Shown here piece after piece: positions 1 through 8,548 of a DNA stretch of 64,000 nucleotides. The position numbers and the translations under genes are program-made. The notes beneath the pieces were generated by a model. It was not told where the DNA came from. It made no database searches and saw nothing but the letters and a program-made list of their open reading frames with translations. The stretch spans positions 62,001-126,000 of the forward strand of contig JAFTQG010000049.1 in assembly GCA_017462915.1 (NCBI GenBank), in the 5' to 3' direction. The first letter of the stretch is position 1, and every line of letters starts with the position of its first letter. This DNA comes from Prevotella sp. (GTDB lineage: Bacteria; Bacteroidota; Bacteroidia; Bacteroidales; Bacteroidaceae).

Positions 1-980
1 GAGTTGTACATGACCTCGTATGCGACAAGTCCATTTGCCGATGTCTTGACGAGATACACACCGACAGGAAGCTGCGGACGCTCAAGTGTGTCATTCACTA
101 TCTCCCATGGCTTGCTGGAAGAGTAGTCGCGCGATATGACATGAACGGCCTTGCCGTCCACAAGTTTCAGCAGTTTCGCCATGTCGGCCTTGTTTTCCAC
201 ATCCAAATCCAGCGTGCCGTCGGCACGGAGAGGGAGAAATTCGATGGCGAGCTTGCCTATGTTCCTTACATTCCGCACTATAAGTTTGTCATCGATAGAC
301 AGCCCAAACTGTGAGCATGTGATGCGGTTGAGCTGGTTCTTGAAGAAGTTGACATACTTGTTGTCGCTGTATCGGCTGATGCAGTCCAGCAGATATGCAT
401 GACGTGACTGGTTGGAGATGTCATCATCGTTGAGCATAACAGTGTAATACTCCTGTGCCAGCAGCGCCACTTCCTCTATGTCCTTATATCTCTGCATACC
501 GCTCTCCAGCATCTGGCGCTTGTGCGTCATTGACAGTTCGTCGTTGCTTATGTCAAGGTTGCGCACCTCAAAAAACAGTTCCACACAAGCCGCCTTACGG
601 TTTCCTATACTGTCATAGTATTCCTTGAGGAAACCGTAACGGCCAGCCTGATGGCCGATGATACTGAGCAGGTCATTGTTCCACAGCGCATCATCCGCAC
701 CTTTGTTTATTATACGTTTCCACGGTGTTGACTTCTCCCTTGCCAGAAGGTCAGGATTCGCCAGAGCCTTGTCGTAATCTTGCTTTATAGTATAATAGAC
801 AGCGGCAAGCACAGGATCCTTCTCTGCCAACTTCTCTATCTTCTGAAGCTGTTCCTGAGCGTCCTGATACATGTCTTTCTCGACAGCCTCACAATATTTT
901 TTCCATATCGTGTCATAGTCTGCGGCAGAGACTGTCAGAGACAAAGCCACAGAGAACATCATTGCAAGAATCTTTTTCAT
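1..980 (-). CDS. N-terminal part of a probable alpha-2-macroglobulin-like exported protein
   Basis: Partial: the frame is open from the ATG at 980 to the window edge, giving about 326 residues with no stop. It begins with a lipid-free signal peptide (MKKILAMMFSVALSLTVSAA), then a long helical, TPR-like stretch (YDTIWKKY, repeated AEK/DKA), and by residue 310 a beta-rich segment (LPVGVYLVKTSANG) typical of a macroglobulin (MG) domain. Large Bacteroidetes alpha-2-macroglobulin family proteins start this way, with helical repeats before the MG domains. They are envelope proteins thought to trap foreign proteases. The assignment rests on the overall pattern and not on a thioester motif, which would lie outside the window. 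Confidence 0.6.
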   Translation of the reverse strand, partial: MKKILAMMFSVALSLTVSAADYDTIWKKYCEAVEKDMYQDAQEQLQKIEKLAEKDPVLAAVYYTIKQDYDKALANPDLLAREKSTPWKRIINKGADDALWNNDLLSIIGHQAGRYGFLKEYYDSIGNRKAACVELFFEVRNLDISNDELSMTHKRQMLESGMQRYKDIEEVALLAQEYYTVMLNDDDISNQSRHAYLLDCISRYSDNKYVNFFKNQLNRITCSQFGLSIDDKLIVRNVRNIGKLAIEFLPLRADGTLDLDVENKADMAKLLKLVDGKAVHVISRDYSSSKPWEIVNDTLERPQLPVGVYLVKTSANGLVAYEVMYN

Positions 981-1087
981 AAGATGTTATGTCTTGTTTG
1001 TCGTGTTATCATTCGGATTGCTGGCACTTTATATAAAGGCGACGGCAACCTCATCTGCTGATTATGATGGATTTATCCTGTCAAGAA

Positions 1088-2854
1088 TTATCTTGTCCGC
1101 TGGCCGGCAATGTTGTAATCGCCTATCATAATACGGCCGTCTTTGACCGTTTTCCTTGGAGCAGTCTCCTGTTCCGTGCCGGCATTGATGTCTACGATGC
1201 CAGTACCTCCTCCCATGAACCTGAAGCTGACACTGCCGTCATCATTTTGCCTGATATCTGTAATCGGGAATTTGATTGACATCTCCGCACCAGAATAATT
1301 ATTATAGGCACCTACTGCCGTAACCTCTTTAACGCCTGGATACGGGTCTCCCTTCAGCTCATTGTCAAACATCTCCCTTGTCACTTGCTGCGCCCGGCCG
1401 TCATACCATACAGTCTCGCCTACAGAGTACAGGGCAAGCAGGAATCCGTCAGCAGGTACAATAGTAAGGTTCGGGTGCTTGTATGTATTGTTAGGTGTCA
1501 TTCCGTATCTGCTGATATCATGGACATGAGTAATGAGAAGGCCTGAGGACTGCTTACGTGCCTGATACTCATTCCATGTCACCTTGCCGAAATTCTCCAA
1601 GACATAGTATTCGTTGGCGTTTGCTGGGTTTGTGACACGGAAGGCCTTGCCATTCTCGCTGTCGAGTGGATAGATGGTAACATCGGCAGGAGAGTCCAAC
1701 TCTTCAAGCTTCATCCATCCCATTATATCCCTCTCCCACGCAGCATACTGCACTGGCCAGAAGCCGTTGAAAAGGTTTTCGCCGCCATCCATCAGGTCCC
1801 AGTCTTCCGGTCCGCAGTTGTTCCAGTCGGCATATCCATGCTCGTCTACAGGCGCATTATTGGACGTATTATACAAATCAGGCAACCCGAGTCCATGGCT
1901 CATCTCATGGCATAGGACTCCGATGCCCGCACGCAAGGCCGTCCCTTGATTGTCTGCTGCGGTGACAGCGAGTTCATTGGACAGCCCTACTATCCTTATG
2001 TTCTTGCCGTCCTGCTGATAGTTGTAGCCGTAATAGCATTGAGGCCATATATCGGACATGTTCCCGCTGATGTTCGCTCCCGTTCCAGCATACAGGATAT
2101 AGACCATATCGACCTTGCCGTCATTGTTAGAATCATATCTGGAGAAATCAATATCGGTACCGGCAAGGGCAAGGGCTTCACTGATTATATCGCTTGTATT
2201 GGCTGTATTGTATCCGTAATAGTCATGAGGATGCGCTACGGTATATACTCCATACAGGTCAAATTCTGGAGTAAAGTTTCCGAAACTTGCATCGGAAAAA
2301 TACTGACCTACTGAGCTATGTCCCTTGAATCGTGTATCGTTTGACATCGGAAACCGTTCCGTGCCATTGAAATATTCTTCCCAGACACTTCTGTCCTGGA
2401 ATGTAAACTTCACATCAGGGTATTCAACCATTATAATCGGGATGCGGACATTGCCCGTATGCGGACAGAAGTTCGCGCTCGGATAGCCTGCTATTGCTTT
2501 ACGCTTGGCATGGGCAACCTCTGCTCCCTTTGCGAAAAAGAGTTTCCTGTCTTGCGCCGCAGCAAGCGACCGCTCACCAGCCTCCCGGGAATCGAGATTA
2601 TGCGCCAGCACTCCTGTGCTCTTCAAAGCCCCGTCGGCACATATTTCGGCGATATAGAAAGCATTGTCCTTGCCTACGACAATGATGCCGTCCATGGTCT
2701 GATACCATGAGAAATGCTCATCACCGAGAAGACGCACCATGAGCGTCGTGCCATCAGGTTGCCTCACAGCTTTAGGAGTTCCCGACGACTTCGCCGCATA
2801 AACGCCTGTGGCCGTAGCGAATAAAAATATTAATGATAACACTATCTGCTTCAT
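1088..2854 (-). CDS. M6 family (immune-inhibitor-A-like) secreted metalloprotease
   Basis: A 588-residue exported zinc protease. The ATG at 2854 gives a clean signal peptide (MKQIVLSLIFLFATATGVYA); an in-frame ATG 30 nt upstream would add a charged leader and is less likely. The catalytic motif HEMSHGLGLPDLYN sits near residues 316-329, matching the M6 HExxHxxGxxD signature, and a calcium-binding-like loop DSNNDGKVD lies near residue 241. The last ~40 residues (GIVDINAG...GDYNIAGQ) resemble the C-terminal tail region of type IX secretion substrates but look shortened. The gene stands alone and is divergent from folA. A TAACTTTG -7 box on the minus strand is present at 2911-2918. Confidence 0.85.
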   Translation of the reverse strand: MKQIVLSLIFLFATATGVYAAKSSGTPKAVRQPDGTTLMVRLLGDEHFSWYQTMDGIIVVGKDNAFYIAEICADGALKSTGVLAHNLDSREAGERSLAAAQDRKLFFAKGAEVAHAKRKAIAGYPSANFCPHTGNVRIPIIMVEYPDVKFTFQDRSVWEEYFNGTERFPMSNDTRFKGHSSVGQYFSDASFGNFTPEFDLYGVYTVAHPHDYYGYNTANTSDIISEALALAGTDIDFSRYDSNNDGKVDMVYILYAGTGANISGNMSDIWPQCYYGYNYQQDGKNIRIVGLSNELAVTAADNQGTALRAGIGVLCHEMSHGLGLPDLYNTSNNAPVDEHGYADWNNCGPEDWDLMDGGENLFNGFWPVQYAAWERDIMGWMKLEELDSPADVTIYPLDSENGKAFRVTNPANANEYYVLENFGKVTWNEYQARKQSSGLLITHVHDISRYGMTPNNTYKHPNLTIVPADGFLLALYSVGETVWYDGRAQQVTREMFDNELKGDPYPGVKEVTAVGAYNNYSGAEMSIKFPITDIRQNDDGSVSFRFMGGGTGIVDINAGTEQETAPRKTVKDGRIMIGDYNIAGQRTR

Positions 2855-2983
2855 GATAGCATGGCTTGTCTTTTTTGTACACATGATGCTTTTCCTTTTA
2901 CATTAGGATACAAAGTTACGAATAATACCTGAAATAAATGTAATATTTAAGCTTTTTTATTCGTTCGTCAACGAAATTATGCT

Positions 2984-2991
2984 TACCTTTG
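2984..2991 (+). promoter_or_regulatory. Bacteroidetes -7 box for folA
   Basis: TACCTTTG fits the TAnnTTTG consensus of the Bacteroidetes primary sigma factor and lies about 140 nt before the folA start. No clear TTTG -33 box is visible, only a T-rich tract at the expected distance. Confidence 0.45.
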
Positions 2992-3131
2992 CAAAAATGT
3001 GTATACAGGGCTGTATCTGAGCTTTATGGATAGGCTGCCATATATCATAAAACAAACGATACATGGCAACATCCGCCCTGCTGGTTACAGGTCTAAACGC
3101 ATACAAGAAAAATCATTTCAATCAATAAAAT

Positions 3132-3647
3132 ATGAGAATAAACATTATCGCCGCAGTGGCAGAGAACCGCGCCATAGGATATGGCAACAAACTGATATAT
3201 TGGTTGCCGGACGACCTTAAAAGGTTCAAGGCTCTCACTACGGGACATACAATCATCATGGGCAGGAAGACATTCGAGTCATTGCCGAAAGGTGCACTGC
3301 CCAACCGCCGAAACATCGTCTTGAGCAAGAGCGTTTTTGAAGCGTCAGCACAGCCGGCTGACACTGCCAAGATGTTTCCTGGATGTGATGTATATCCTTC
3401 ACTTGATGTCGCACTGCAACATTGCGCAGAAAACGAGGATGTATACATCATAGGTGGTGCTTCGGTATATGGACAGGCATTGTCTATCGCTGACAGGCTG
3501 TGTCTTACAGAGGTATTTGACACTCCAGAAAAGGCTGATGCGTTCTTCCCTGAATACACGGGTTGGCATGAGACATGGAGCGAAACGCACGAAACGGACG
3601 AGAAACACAAACAGCGTTTCCGCTTTGTCGACTACGAACGGGAATGA
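3132..3647 (+). CDS. folA: dihydrofolate reductase
   Basis: 171 residues, the normal length for bacterial DHFR. It reduces dihydrofolate to tetrahydrofolate with NADPH for thymidylate, purine and methionine synthesis. Visible family features are the N-terminal IIAAVAENRAIGYGNKLIYWLPDDLKRFK (substrate loop, acidic active-site residue in the WLPDDL segment), TIIMGRKTFESLP, RRNIVLS, and IIGGASVYGQAL. In related genomes folA often follows thyA; here it is alone, followed by a strong hairpin terminator shared with the convergent FKBP gene. Confidence 0.95.
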   Translation: MRINIIAAVAENRAIGYGNKLIYWLPDDLKRFKALTTGHTIIMGRKTFESLPKGALPNRRNIVLSKSVFEASAQPADTAKMFPGCDVYPSLDVALQHCAENEDVYIIGGASVYGQALSIADRLCLTEVFDTPEKADAFFPEYTGWHETWSETHETDEKHKQRFRFVDYERE

Positions 3648-3749
3648 TAAGTTAGTCACAAAAATCAAACGATACTATCTATTATAAATCAAGTGCTTAC
3701 ATCTTGTATGCATTCCCAAATCAAATATCAGGTTGGGGACGAAAACAAA

Positions 3750-3797
3750 AAACAGGATTGCCACATGTCATTTACGATATATGTGACAATCCTGTTT
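3750..3797. terminator. bidirectional hairpin terminator between folA and FKBP gene
   Basis: Arms AAACAGGATTG and CAATCCTGTTT, with an inner CACAT/ATGTG pairing, form a long stem in the convergent folA/FKBP gap. A-runs on the left and T-runs on the right allow termination in both directions. Confidence 0.8.
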
Positions 3798-3867
3798 CTT
3801 AATTTATCATTACATGATGTAACTAACGTATATTTTCTATAATATGGCGTAACTAACGTACAGCATA

Positions 3868-4266
3868 TCATGCGATACCCAATAGTTCTATTTCAAAAAC
3901 CAGTGTTGAACCTCCCGGTATACCTGGTTGGGAAAATTTGCCATATCCCATTTCAGCAGGAATATATACTTCCCAAATATCGCCTATATGCATCTGCTGT
4001 AAAGCCACAATCCATCCTTCGATAAGATCGCAGAGACGGCAAGCCAACGGAACACCACCACGACTGCTGTCAAACTGGCGTCCATCTATAGTCTTGCCAG
4101 TATAATGTACAGTTATGATGCTTCTTGCAGAAGGCTTTTCGCTTGGCATCGTCCCTTGCGACAGCACTTTATAAAAGATGCTTTTAGGAAGCGGCAAGAC
4201 GCCGTTCTCTTTGGACTTTTCCACAAGCCATTGCTTGTTGGCTTGTATGTAGTCTCTCTTTGCCAT
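3868..4266 (-). CDS. FKBP-type peptidyl-prolyl cis-trans isomerase
   Basis: 132 residues with one FKBP domain covering roughly residues 45-132: ITVHYTGKTIDGRQFDSS, then PLACRLCDLIEGWIVALQQMHIGD, then IPAEMGYG and GSTLVFEIELL. It catalyses proline isomerisation during folding. There is no signal peptide, so a cytoplasmic location is inferred, unlike the many periplasmic FKBPs of this phylum. Usual FKBP active-site residues (Tyr in HYTG, Asp in FDSS, Ile-Trp in EGWI) are present. It starts 13 nt from the end of the amylase gene on the same strand and may be co-transcribed with it. Confidence 0.92.
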   Translation of the reverse strand: MAKRDYIQANKQWLVEKSKENGVLPLPKSIFYKVLSQGTMPSEKPSARSIITVHYTGKTIDGRQFDSSRGGVPLACRLCDLIEGWIVALQQMHIGDIWEVYIPAEMGYGKFSQPGIPGGSTLVFEIELLGIA

Positions 4267-4278
4267 ACCCTATAATGT

Positions 4279-5964
4279 CTACAAAGATACTTTCAATACT
4301 ACGCCTCCATAGGCAGGAACAGTGAACTTTGCGTTCCTACTACATGACAGATGGATTGATATGTCTTTCTTGGACAGAAGGTCCTTAGCCTTGTATTTGC
4401 CTGACGCAATGTCCAGATAGTCAAGAGCTGCCTGAGGAATATTGAGCTGCATGGACTCACTCTTGTCTGAGAAGTTTGCGACAACAAGCAATATCTCATT
4501 CCCATGGCCACGCATGAAGGCGTATTGCTGATACAGATGCTGGTTGACATACATGAGATCGAAGAACTTCCCGCAGGAGACAGCATCTTCTGAAGTTGCA
4601 ATATTGAGTATTTGTGAGTGGATTTTCTCCAGAGCCTTCTCGTCTTTATCCAGTTCCTTACGGGCATAATAGCCTTTACGCAAAGTGTCGACACACCAAT
4701 AGTCGAATATTGTAGTACGACCGTCACAGCCAGAGAACCCTTCGGCATCCATGCCTCTCTCACCGAATTCCTCGCCAGCATAGAGCATGAACGGATTGTG
4801 CTGAAGAAGAGCTGAAACGATAAGTCCCGGAATGCCTTTCTCGGCAGAACCGGCAAAGAAATCAGATGCAATACGCTGTTCATCATGATTCTCAAGGAAA
4901 TAGAGCATATTGTCCTTGATGTCATCCGTCGCCTGCCACTGACGTGTGATTTCCTGCGTAGAGCAATGTCCGCAAGTCACAGCACGGACGGTGTCATACA
5001 TGCCCACCTTATCATAGAGGTAATCGAATCCTGCGGCAATATAATTGCGGTACTGGCTGGGATCGTACACTTCACCTATGAATGTAATCCATGGATAGAT
5101 AGCCTTGACTTCTTCTGTAGCATAATGCCAGAAAGCCGTCGGCACCATCTCTGCCATGTCACAGCGGAAACCGTCAACACCTTTCGACGCCCAAAACAAC
5201 AGTATCTGCGTCATCTTGAACCATGTATCAGGCACATTTCCGTCAGCATCGGCAAAATGCTCTGAACGTCCTCCTGCATCACAATAGTCTATGCCATAAT
5301 TGAGCTTGACTGTCTCATACCAGTCGTTCCTTCCCGGCTGGGACGAGAACACATCATTTCCTGTTGCCTTGGCAGGTTGCTCCACATACGGTGTGACAGC
5401 GTTGCCGTCACTGTCATGTGATGTGTCAAAGTCTGGACGGAACTCCTGTCCCCAACAATAATAGAAGTTGTTATTGACAGAAAAATGCCAGTCCTTATTA
5501 TCGTCGGCACCGAGGTCTTTAACATTATGCGGACAGCAGATGGAATGATACTCACGGGCTACATGGTTAGGGACGAAGTCCATGATGACTTTCAGGCCAG
5601 CCTTATGAGCCCGTGCTACCAGCTGCTCGTACTCATCCATGCGCTTCATGACATTTGTCGCCAAATCCGGGTCGACATCATAGTAGTCTACTATAGCGTA
5701 AGGTGAACCAGCCTTTCCCTTTATTACCGCAGGATGGTTTCCCGGTATCCCATATTGGGAATAATCCGTGGCAGTAGCATGACGTATTACACCTGTAAAC
5801 CATACATGTGTACAGCCAAGTTTCTTGATTCGGCGGAGCACAGTGAGATCAATGTCATTGAACTTTCCAACACCGTTCTCAGCCATAGAGGCATTCACCC
5901 GCCTGCTGACATTCTTGTTGCCAAACAAGCGGGTGAACATCTGATATATTACAATCTTTTCCAT
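4279..5964 (-). CDS. alpha-amylase family (GH13) glycoside hydrolase, intracellular
   Basis: 561 residues with a (beta/alpha)8 GH13 domain over most of the chain and a C-terminal beta domain (ILLVVANFSDKSESM...). Conserved regions are DFVPNH (129-134), GFRCDMAEM with the nucleophile Asp269, FIGEVYD with the acid Glu298, and ENHDEQR (His360-Asp361). There is no signal peptide, so it probably acts on imported or stored alpha-glucans. This subgroup occurs in Bacteroidetes as a cytoplasmic alpha-amylase; exact specificity cannot be read from sequence. It lies 26 nt downstream of fabD on the same strand. Confidence 0.9.
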   Translation of the reverse strand: MEKIVIYQMFTRLFGNKNVSRRVNASMAENGVGKFNDIDLTVLRRIKKLGCTHVWFTGVIRHATATDYSQYGIPGNHPAVIKGKAGSPYAIVDYYDVDPDLATNVMKRMDEYEQLVARAHKAGLKVIMDFVPNHVAREYHSICCPHNVKDLGADDNKDWHFSVNNNFYYCWGQEFRPDFDTSHDSDGNAVTPYVEQPAKATGNDVFSSQPGRNDWYETVKLNYGIDYCDAGGRSEHFADADGNVPDTWFKMTQILLFWASKGVDGFRCDMAEMVPTAFWHYATEEVKAIYPWITFIGEVYDPSQYRNYIAAGFDYLYDKVGMYDTVRAVTCGHCSTQEITRQWQATDDIKDNMLYFLENHDEQRIASDFFAGSAEKGIPGLIVSALLQHNPFMLYAGEEFGERGMDAEGFSGCDGRTTIFDYWCVDTLRKGYYARKELDKDEKALEKIHSQILNIATSEDAVSCGKFFDLMYVNQHLYQQYAFMRGHGNEILLVVANFSDKSESMQLNIPQAALDYLDIASGKYKAKDLLSKKDISIHLSCSRNAKFTVPAYGGVVLKVSL

Positions 5965-5990
5965 TTCACAAATAAGATAGAATGCGAATT

Positions 5991-6887
5991 CTATGCAATG
6001 CCTGAAATCGTCACGGCATCATTGCCTTTGGCGATCTTTGCTATCATTCCCTGAAGAGCCTTTCCTGGGCCACACTCCACAAAGTCTGTAACACCGTCTG
6101 CTATCATCTGCTGCACCTCGTATGTCCATTTTACAGGAGCTGTGAGCTGGGCGATAAGGTTCTCTTTTATCTCCACAGGGTTAGTGTGTGCCTTGGCATC
6201 AACATTCTGGTAGACAGGAACCTTCGGTGTCTGGAACTCTGTAGCCTCAATGGCTGCCTGAAGCTCATCCTTGGCTGGCTGCATGAGAGGAGAATGGAAG
6301 GCTCCGCCTACAGGGAGCGGGAGTGCACGCTTCGCACCAGCAGCCTTCAGCTGTTCGCAAGCCTCAGCGATAGCCTCTTTGTTTCCGGAAATGACGAGCT
6401 GTCCTGGATTGTTATAGTTGGCAGGGACAACAATATTGTCGTCCTTGGATATGCCTGCACAGATTTCCTCTATCTTTGCGTCCTCAAGACCAATGATGGC
6501 TGCCATTGTAGAAGGTGCTGCTTCGCAAGCCTTCTGCATGGCCATGGCACGCTTGGAAACCAGTTTCAGACCATCTTCAAAAGACAAAGCTCCAGCTGCT
6601 ACAAGGGCGGAGAACTCACCGAGCGAGTGGCCGGCAACCATCTCAGCGTCAAACTGTTCACCGAGACATATAGCAGAGATTACAGAGTGAAGGAATACAG
6701 CAGGCTGTGTCACTTTCGTCTGCTTCAGTTCTTCTGCAGTACCTTCAAACATTATCTTCGTTATCTCGAAACCAAGGATTTCGTTTGCCTTGTCGAAAAG
6801 TTCCTTTGCCTTAGGGTTATTGTCATAAAGATCCTTGCCCATTCCTGAGAACTGGGCTCCCTGACCTGGGAATACAAATGCTTTCAT
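5991..6887 (-). CDS. fabD: malonyl-CoA:ACP transacylase
   Basis: 298 residues, typical length. It transfers malonyl groups from CoA to acyl carrier protein for type II fatty acid synthesis. Motifs: FPGQGAQFSGMG at the N-terminus, the nucleophile elbow GHSLGE with Ser88, and the catalytic His198 in GGAFHSPLM. It is separated from the ribosomal protein operon upstream by a hairpin terminator (6930-6962), so it is probably transcribed separately. Confidence 0.96.
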   Translation of the reverse strand: MKAFVFPGQGAQFSGMGKDLYDNNPKAKELFDKANEILGFEITKIMFEGTAEELKQTKVTQPAVFLHSVISAICLGEQFDAEMVAGHSLGEFSALVAAGALSFEDGLKLVSKRAMAMQKACEAAPSTMAAIIGLEDAKIEEICAGISKDDNIVVPANYNNPGQLVISGNKEAIAEACEQLKAAGAKRALPLPVGGAFHSPLMQPAKDELQAAIEATEFQTPKVPVYQNVDAKAHTNPVEIKENLIAQLTAPVKWTYEVQQMIADGVTDFVECGPGKALQGMIAKIAKGNDAVTISGIA

Positions 6888-6929
6888 AATTGAATATAAA
6901 TTAAAGATTCGTTGGTTCCATTAAAGAAA

Positions 6930-6962
6930 AAAGTCCCAAACAGACTGGCTGCCTGGGACTTT
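6930..6962 (-). terminator. terminator of the rpsF-rpsR-rplI operon
   Basis: Arms AAAGTCCCA and TGGGACTTT around a 15-nt loop, 30 nt after the rplI stop. The minus strand reads into TTTTCTTTAA after the stem, as expected for an intrinsic terminator. Confidence 0.8.
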
Positions 6963-6991
6963 CGTATAGGATGTGCTTTTATGCAAAATAA

Positions 6992-7513
6992 TTACTCTGC
7001 AACCTCCTCAGCAGGAGCCTCTACCACCTCAGCCTCAACTGCAGGAGCCTCCTCCTTTACAGGAGCGGTCTCGCCTTCAGCAAGGACTGTCACAGGTATC
7101 TCAACCTTGACTTCCTTGTGGAAGATAACTGTAGCAGCATACTCGCCTACGAACTTGATGTCCTTCATGACGATACGCTTGCGGTCAATCTCGATGCCCT
7201 GCTTAGCGAGCTCTGCTGCAACTGTGGCAGCTGTCACAGAACCATAGAGCGCACCTGTTGTAGAAACCTTGCCCTCTATTGTTACAGAAACGCCATTGAG
7301 CTTAGAAGCCTCTTCCTCTGCCTTTGCGAGAATAGCCGCAAGCTTGTGAGCCTGCTGCTTGAGATTCTCAGCGAGAACTTTCTTTGCTGAAGGAGAAGCA
7401 ATGATAGCTTTGCCCTGTGGAATGAGGTAGTTACGGCCGTAACCAGACTTCACCTCAACTATATCGTTCTTGTATCCAAGACCGATAACATCTTCTCTCA
7501 GAATGATTTCCAT
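6992..7513 (-). CDS. rplI: 50S ribosomal protein L9
   Basis: 173 residues. The N-terminal domain MEIILREDVIGLGYKNDIVEVKSGYGRNYLIPQGKA is the classical L9 signature, followed by the long connecting helix and a C-terminal rRNA-binding domain. Beyond the usual ~148 residues there is an acidic, Ala/Glu/Val-rich tail (EEAPAVEAEVVEAPAEEVAE), a low-complexity extension. Last gene of the rpsF-rpsR-rplI operon. Confidence 0.97.
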   Translation of the reverse strand: MEIILREDVIGLGYKNDIVEVKSGYGRNYLIPQGKAIIASPSAKKVLAENLKQQAHKLAAILAKAEEEASKLNGVSVTIEGKVSTTGALYGSVTAATVAAELAKQGIEIDRKRIVMKDIKFVGEYAATVIFHKEVKVEIPVTVLAEGETAPVKEEAPAVEAEVVEAPAEEVAE

Positions 7514-7535
7514 ATATTGTAGTCCTCCAGTTTTA

Positions 7536-7802
7536 TTACTTCATCATATCTGTTACATAAGGAAGAAGTGCTATCTGGCGGCAACGCTTGATAGCTGTAG
7601 CCACGCGACGCTGATACTTCAGAGATGTACCTGTGATACGGCGTGGGAGAATCTTACCCTGCTCGTTCAGGAACTTCTTGAGGAACTCAGGATCCTTATA
7701 GTCAATGTACTTGATTCCGCTCTTCTTGAAACGGCAATACTTCTTCTTCTTAACGTCGATTGTAGGGGCGGTAAGATATCTGATTTCTGACTGCTCTGCC
7801 AT
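7536..7802 (-). CDS. rpsR: 30S ribosomal protein S18
   Basis: 88 residues. Contains the S18 core: [24 protein letters not shown] and [26 protein letters not shown]. It begins 2 nt after the rpsF stop, and the order S6-S18-L9 is conserved in bacteria. Binds 16S rRNA as a heterodimer with S6. Confidence 0.97.
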   Translation of the reverse strand: MAEQSEIRYLTAPTIDVKKKKYCRFKKSGIKYIDYKDPEFLKKFLNEQGKILPRRITGTSLKYQRRVATAIKRCRQIALLPYVTDMMK

Positions 7803-7804
7803 AG

Positions 7805-8149
7805 TTATGCCTCCTTGTTTGAAAGTTTGTTACGACGCTTCTCCGCATACTGTGCAGCATATTTGTCAAGCTTGACAGTCATAAAGCGGATAACTTTTTC
7901 CTCACGGCGGAAACCTGTCTCGAGTGTAGCGATGACATTTGGCTCTGCCTTAAACTCAACGAGGTTGTAGAAACCTGTAGACTTCTTGTCGATAGCATAA
8001 GCCATCTTCTTGAGTCCCCAGTTCTCCTCGTTCACGATCTCTGCTCCGTTGTTCTTGAGCAGTGTTGTGAATTTAGCAACTGTCTCCTTTGCCTGTTCGT
8101 CAGACAAAACGGGAGTAAGAATGAAGACAGTTTCGTACTGATTCATCAT
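7805..8149 (-). CDS. rpsF: 30S ribosomal protein S6
   Basis: 114 residues, with [18 protein letters not shown] at the start and [24 protein letters not shown] in the middle, both characteristic of S6. First gene of the operon. The promoter -7 box is at 8242-8249. Confidence 0.97.
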   Translation of the reverse strand: MMNQYETVFILTPVLSDEQAKETVAKFTTLLKNNGAEIVNEENWGLKKMAYAIDKKSTGFYNLVEFKAEPNVIATLETGFRREEKVIRFMTVKLDKYAAQYAEKRRNKLSNKEA

Positions 8150-8241
8150 AATTGATTGAATGTTAATTGAATATTTATAAAATATATGTTTTCAGAGCGT
8201 TCCGTGGCATACATAGCATACCATTTCGCGCAAATCGGATG

Positions 8242-8249
8242 CAAAGATA
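8242..8249 (-). promoter_or_regulatory. -7 box of the rpsF operon promoter
   Basis: On the minus strand this reads TATCTTTG, matching TAnnTTTG, 93 nt before the rpsF start. The implied leader (about 85 nt) could host autoregulation by S6:S18, as known in other bacteria, but no specific fold was identified. Confidence 0.5.
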
Positions 8250-8548
8250 ATAATAATTTTACAATCATGAGGCCTTGCAATACACAACAACAACGATAAT
8301 TATTGTTTTTTAACCTTTAAGCTCTCAATTCAAACAAGTAAAAGCCACTCCATCCAGCTTTCCCTCACAGGAACAACGTAGACAGAGAGGCTCTTTTTTT
8401 GAACTGACTGTGTTGAATTTCAATTGCTTCTGCTATATTCAGCTTGCTTGCGATTTATTTTTCTAAGAAAATAGAGACACCTCTTATTACTTTTGTTGTA
8501 CCTATTGTTTCTAATACAAACAACAACCGTCTGACTGCAGAAACATTC
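8250..8548. other. intergenic, no gene seen
   Basis: AT-rich stretch between the rpsF promoter and the 3' end of the TonB receptor gene. It has a weak complementarity (AAAAGCC near 8339 with GGCTCTTTTTTT near 8391) that might be a poor terminator for neither flanking gene in particular. Open frames here are antisense extensions into the receptor gene. Confidence 0.4.
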
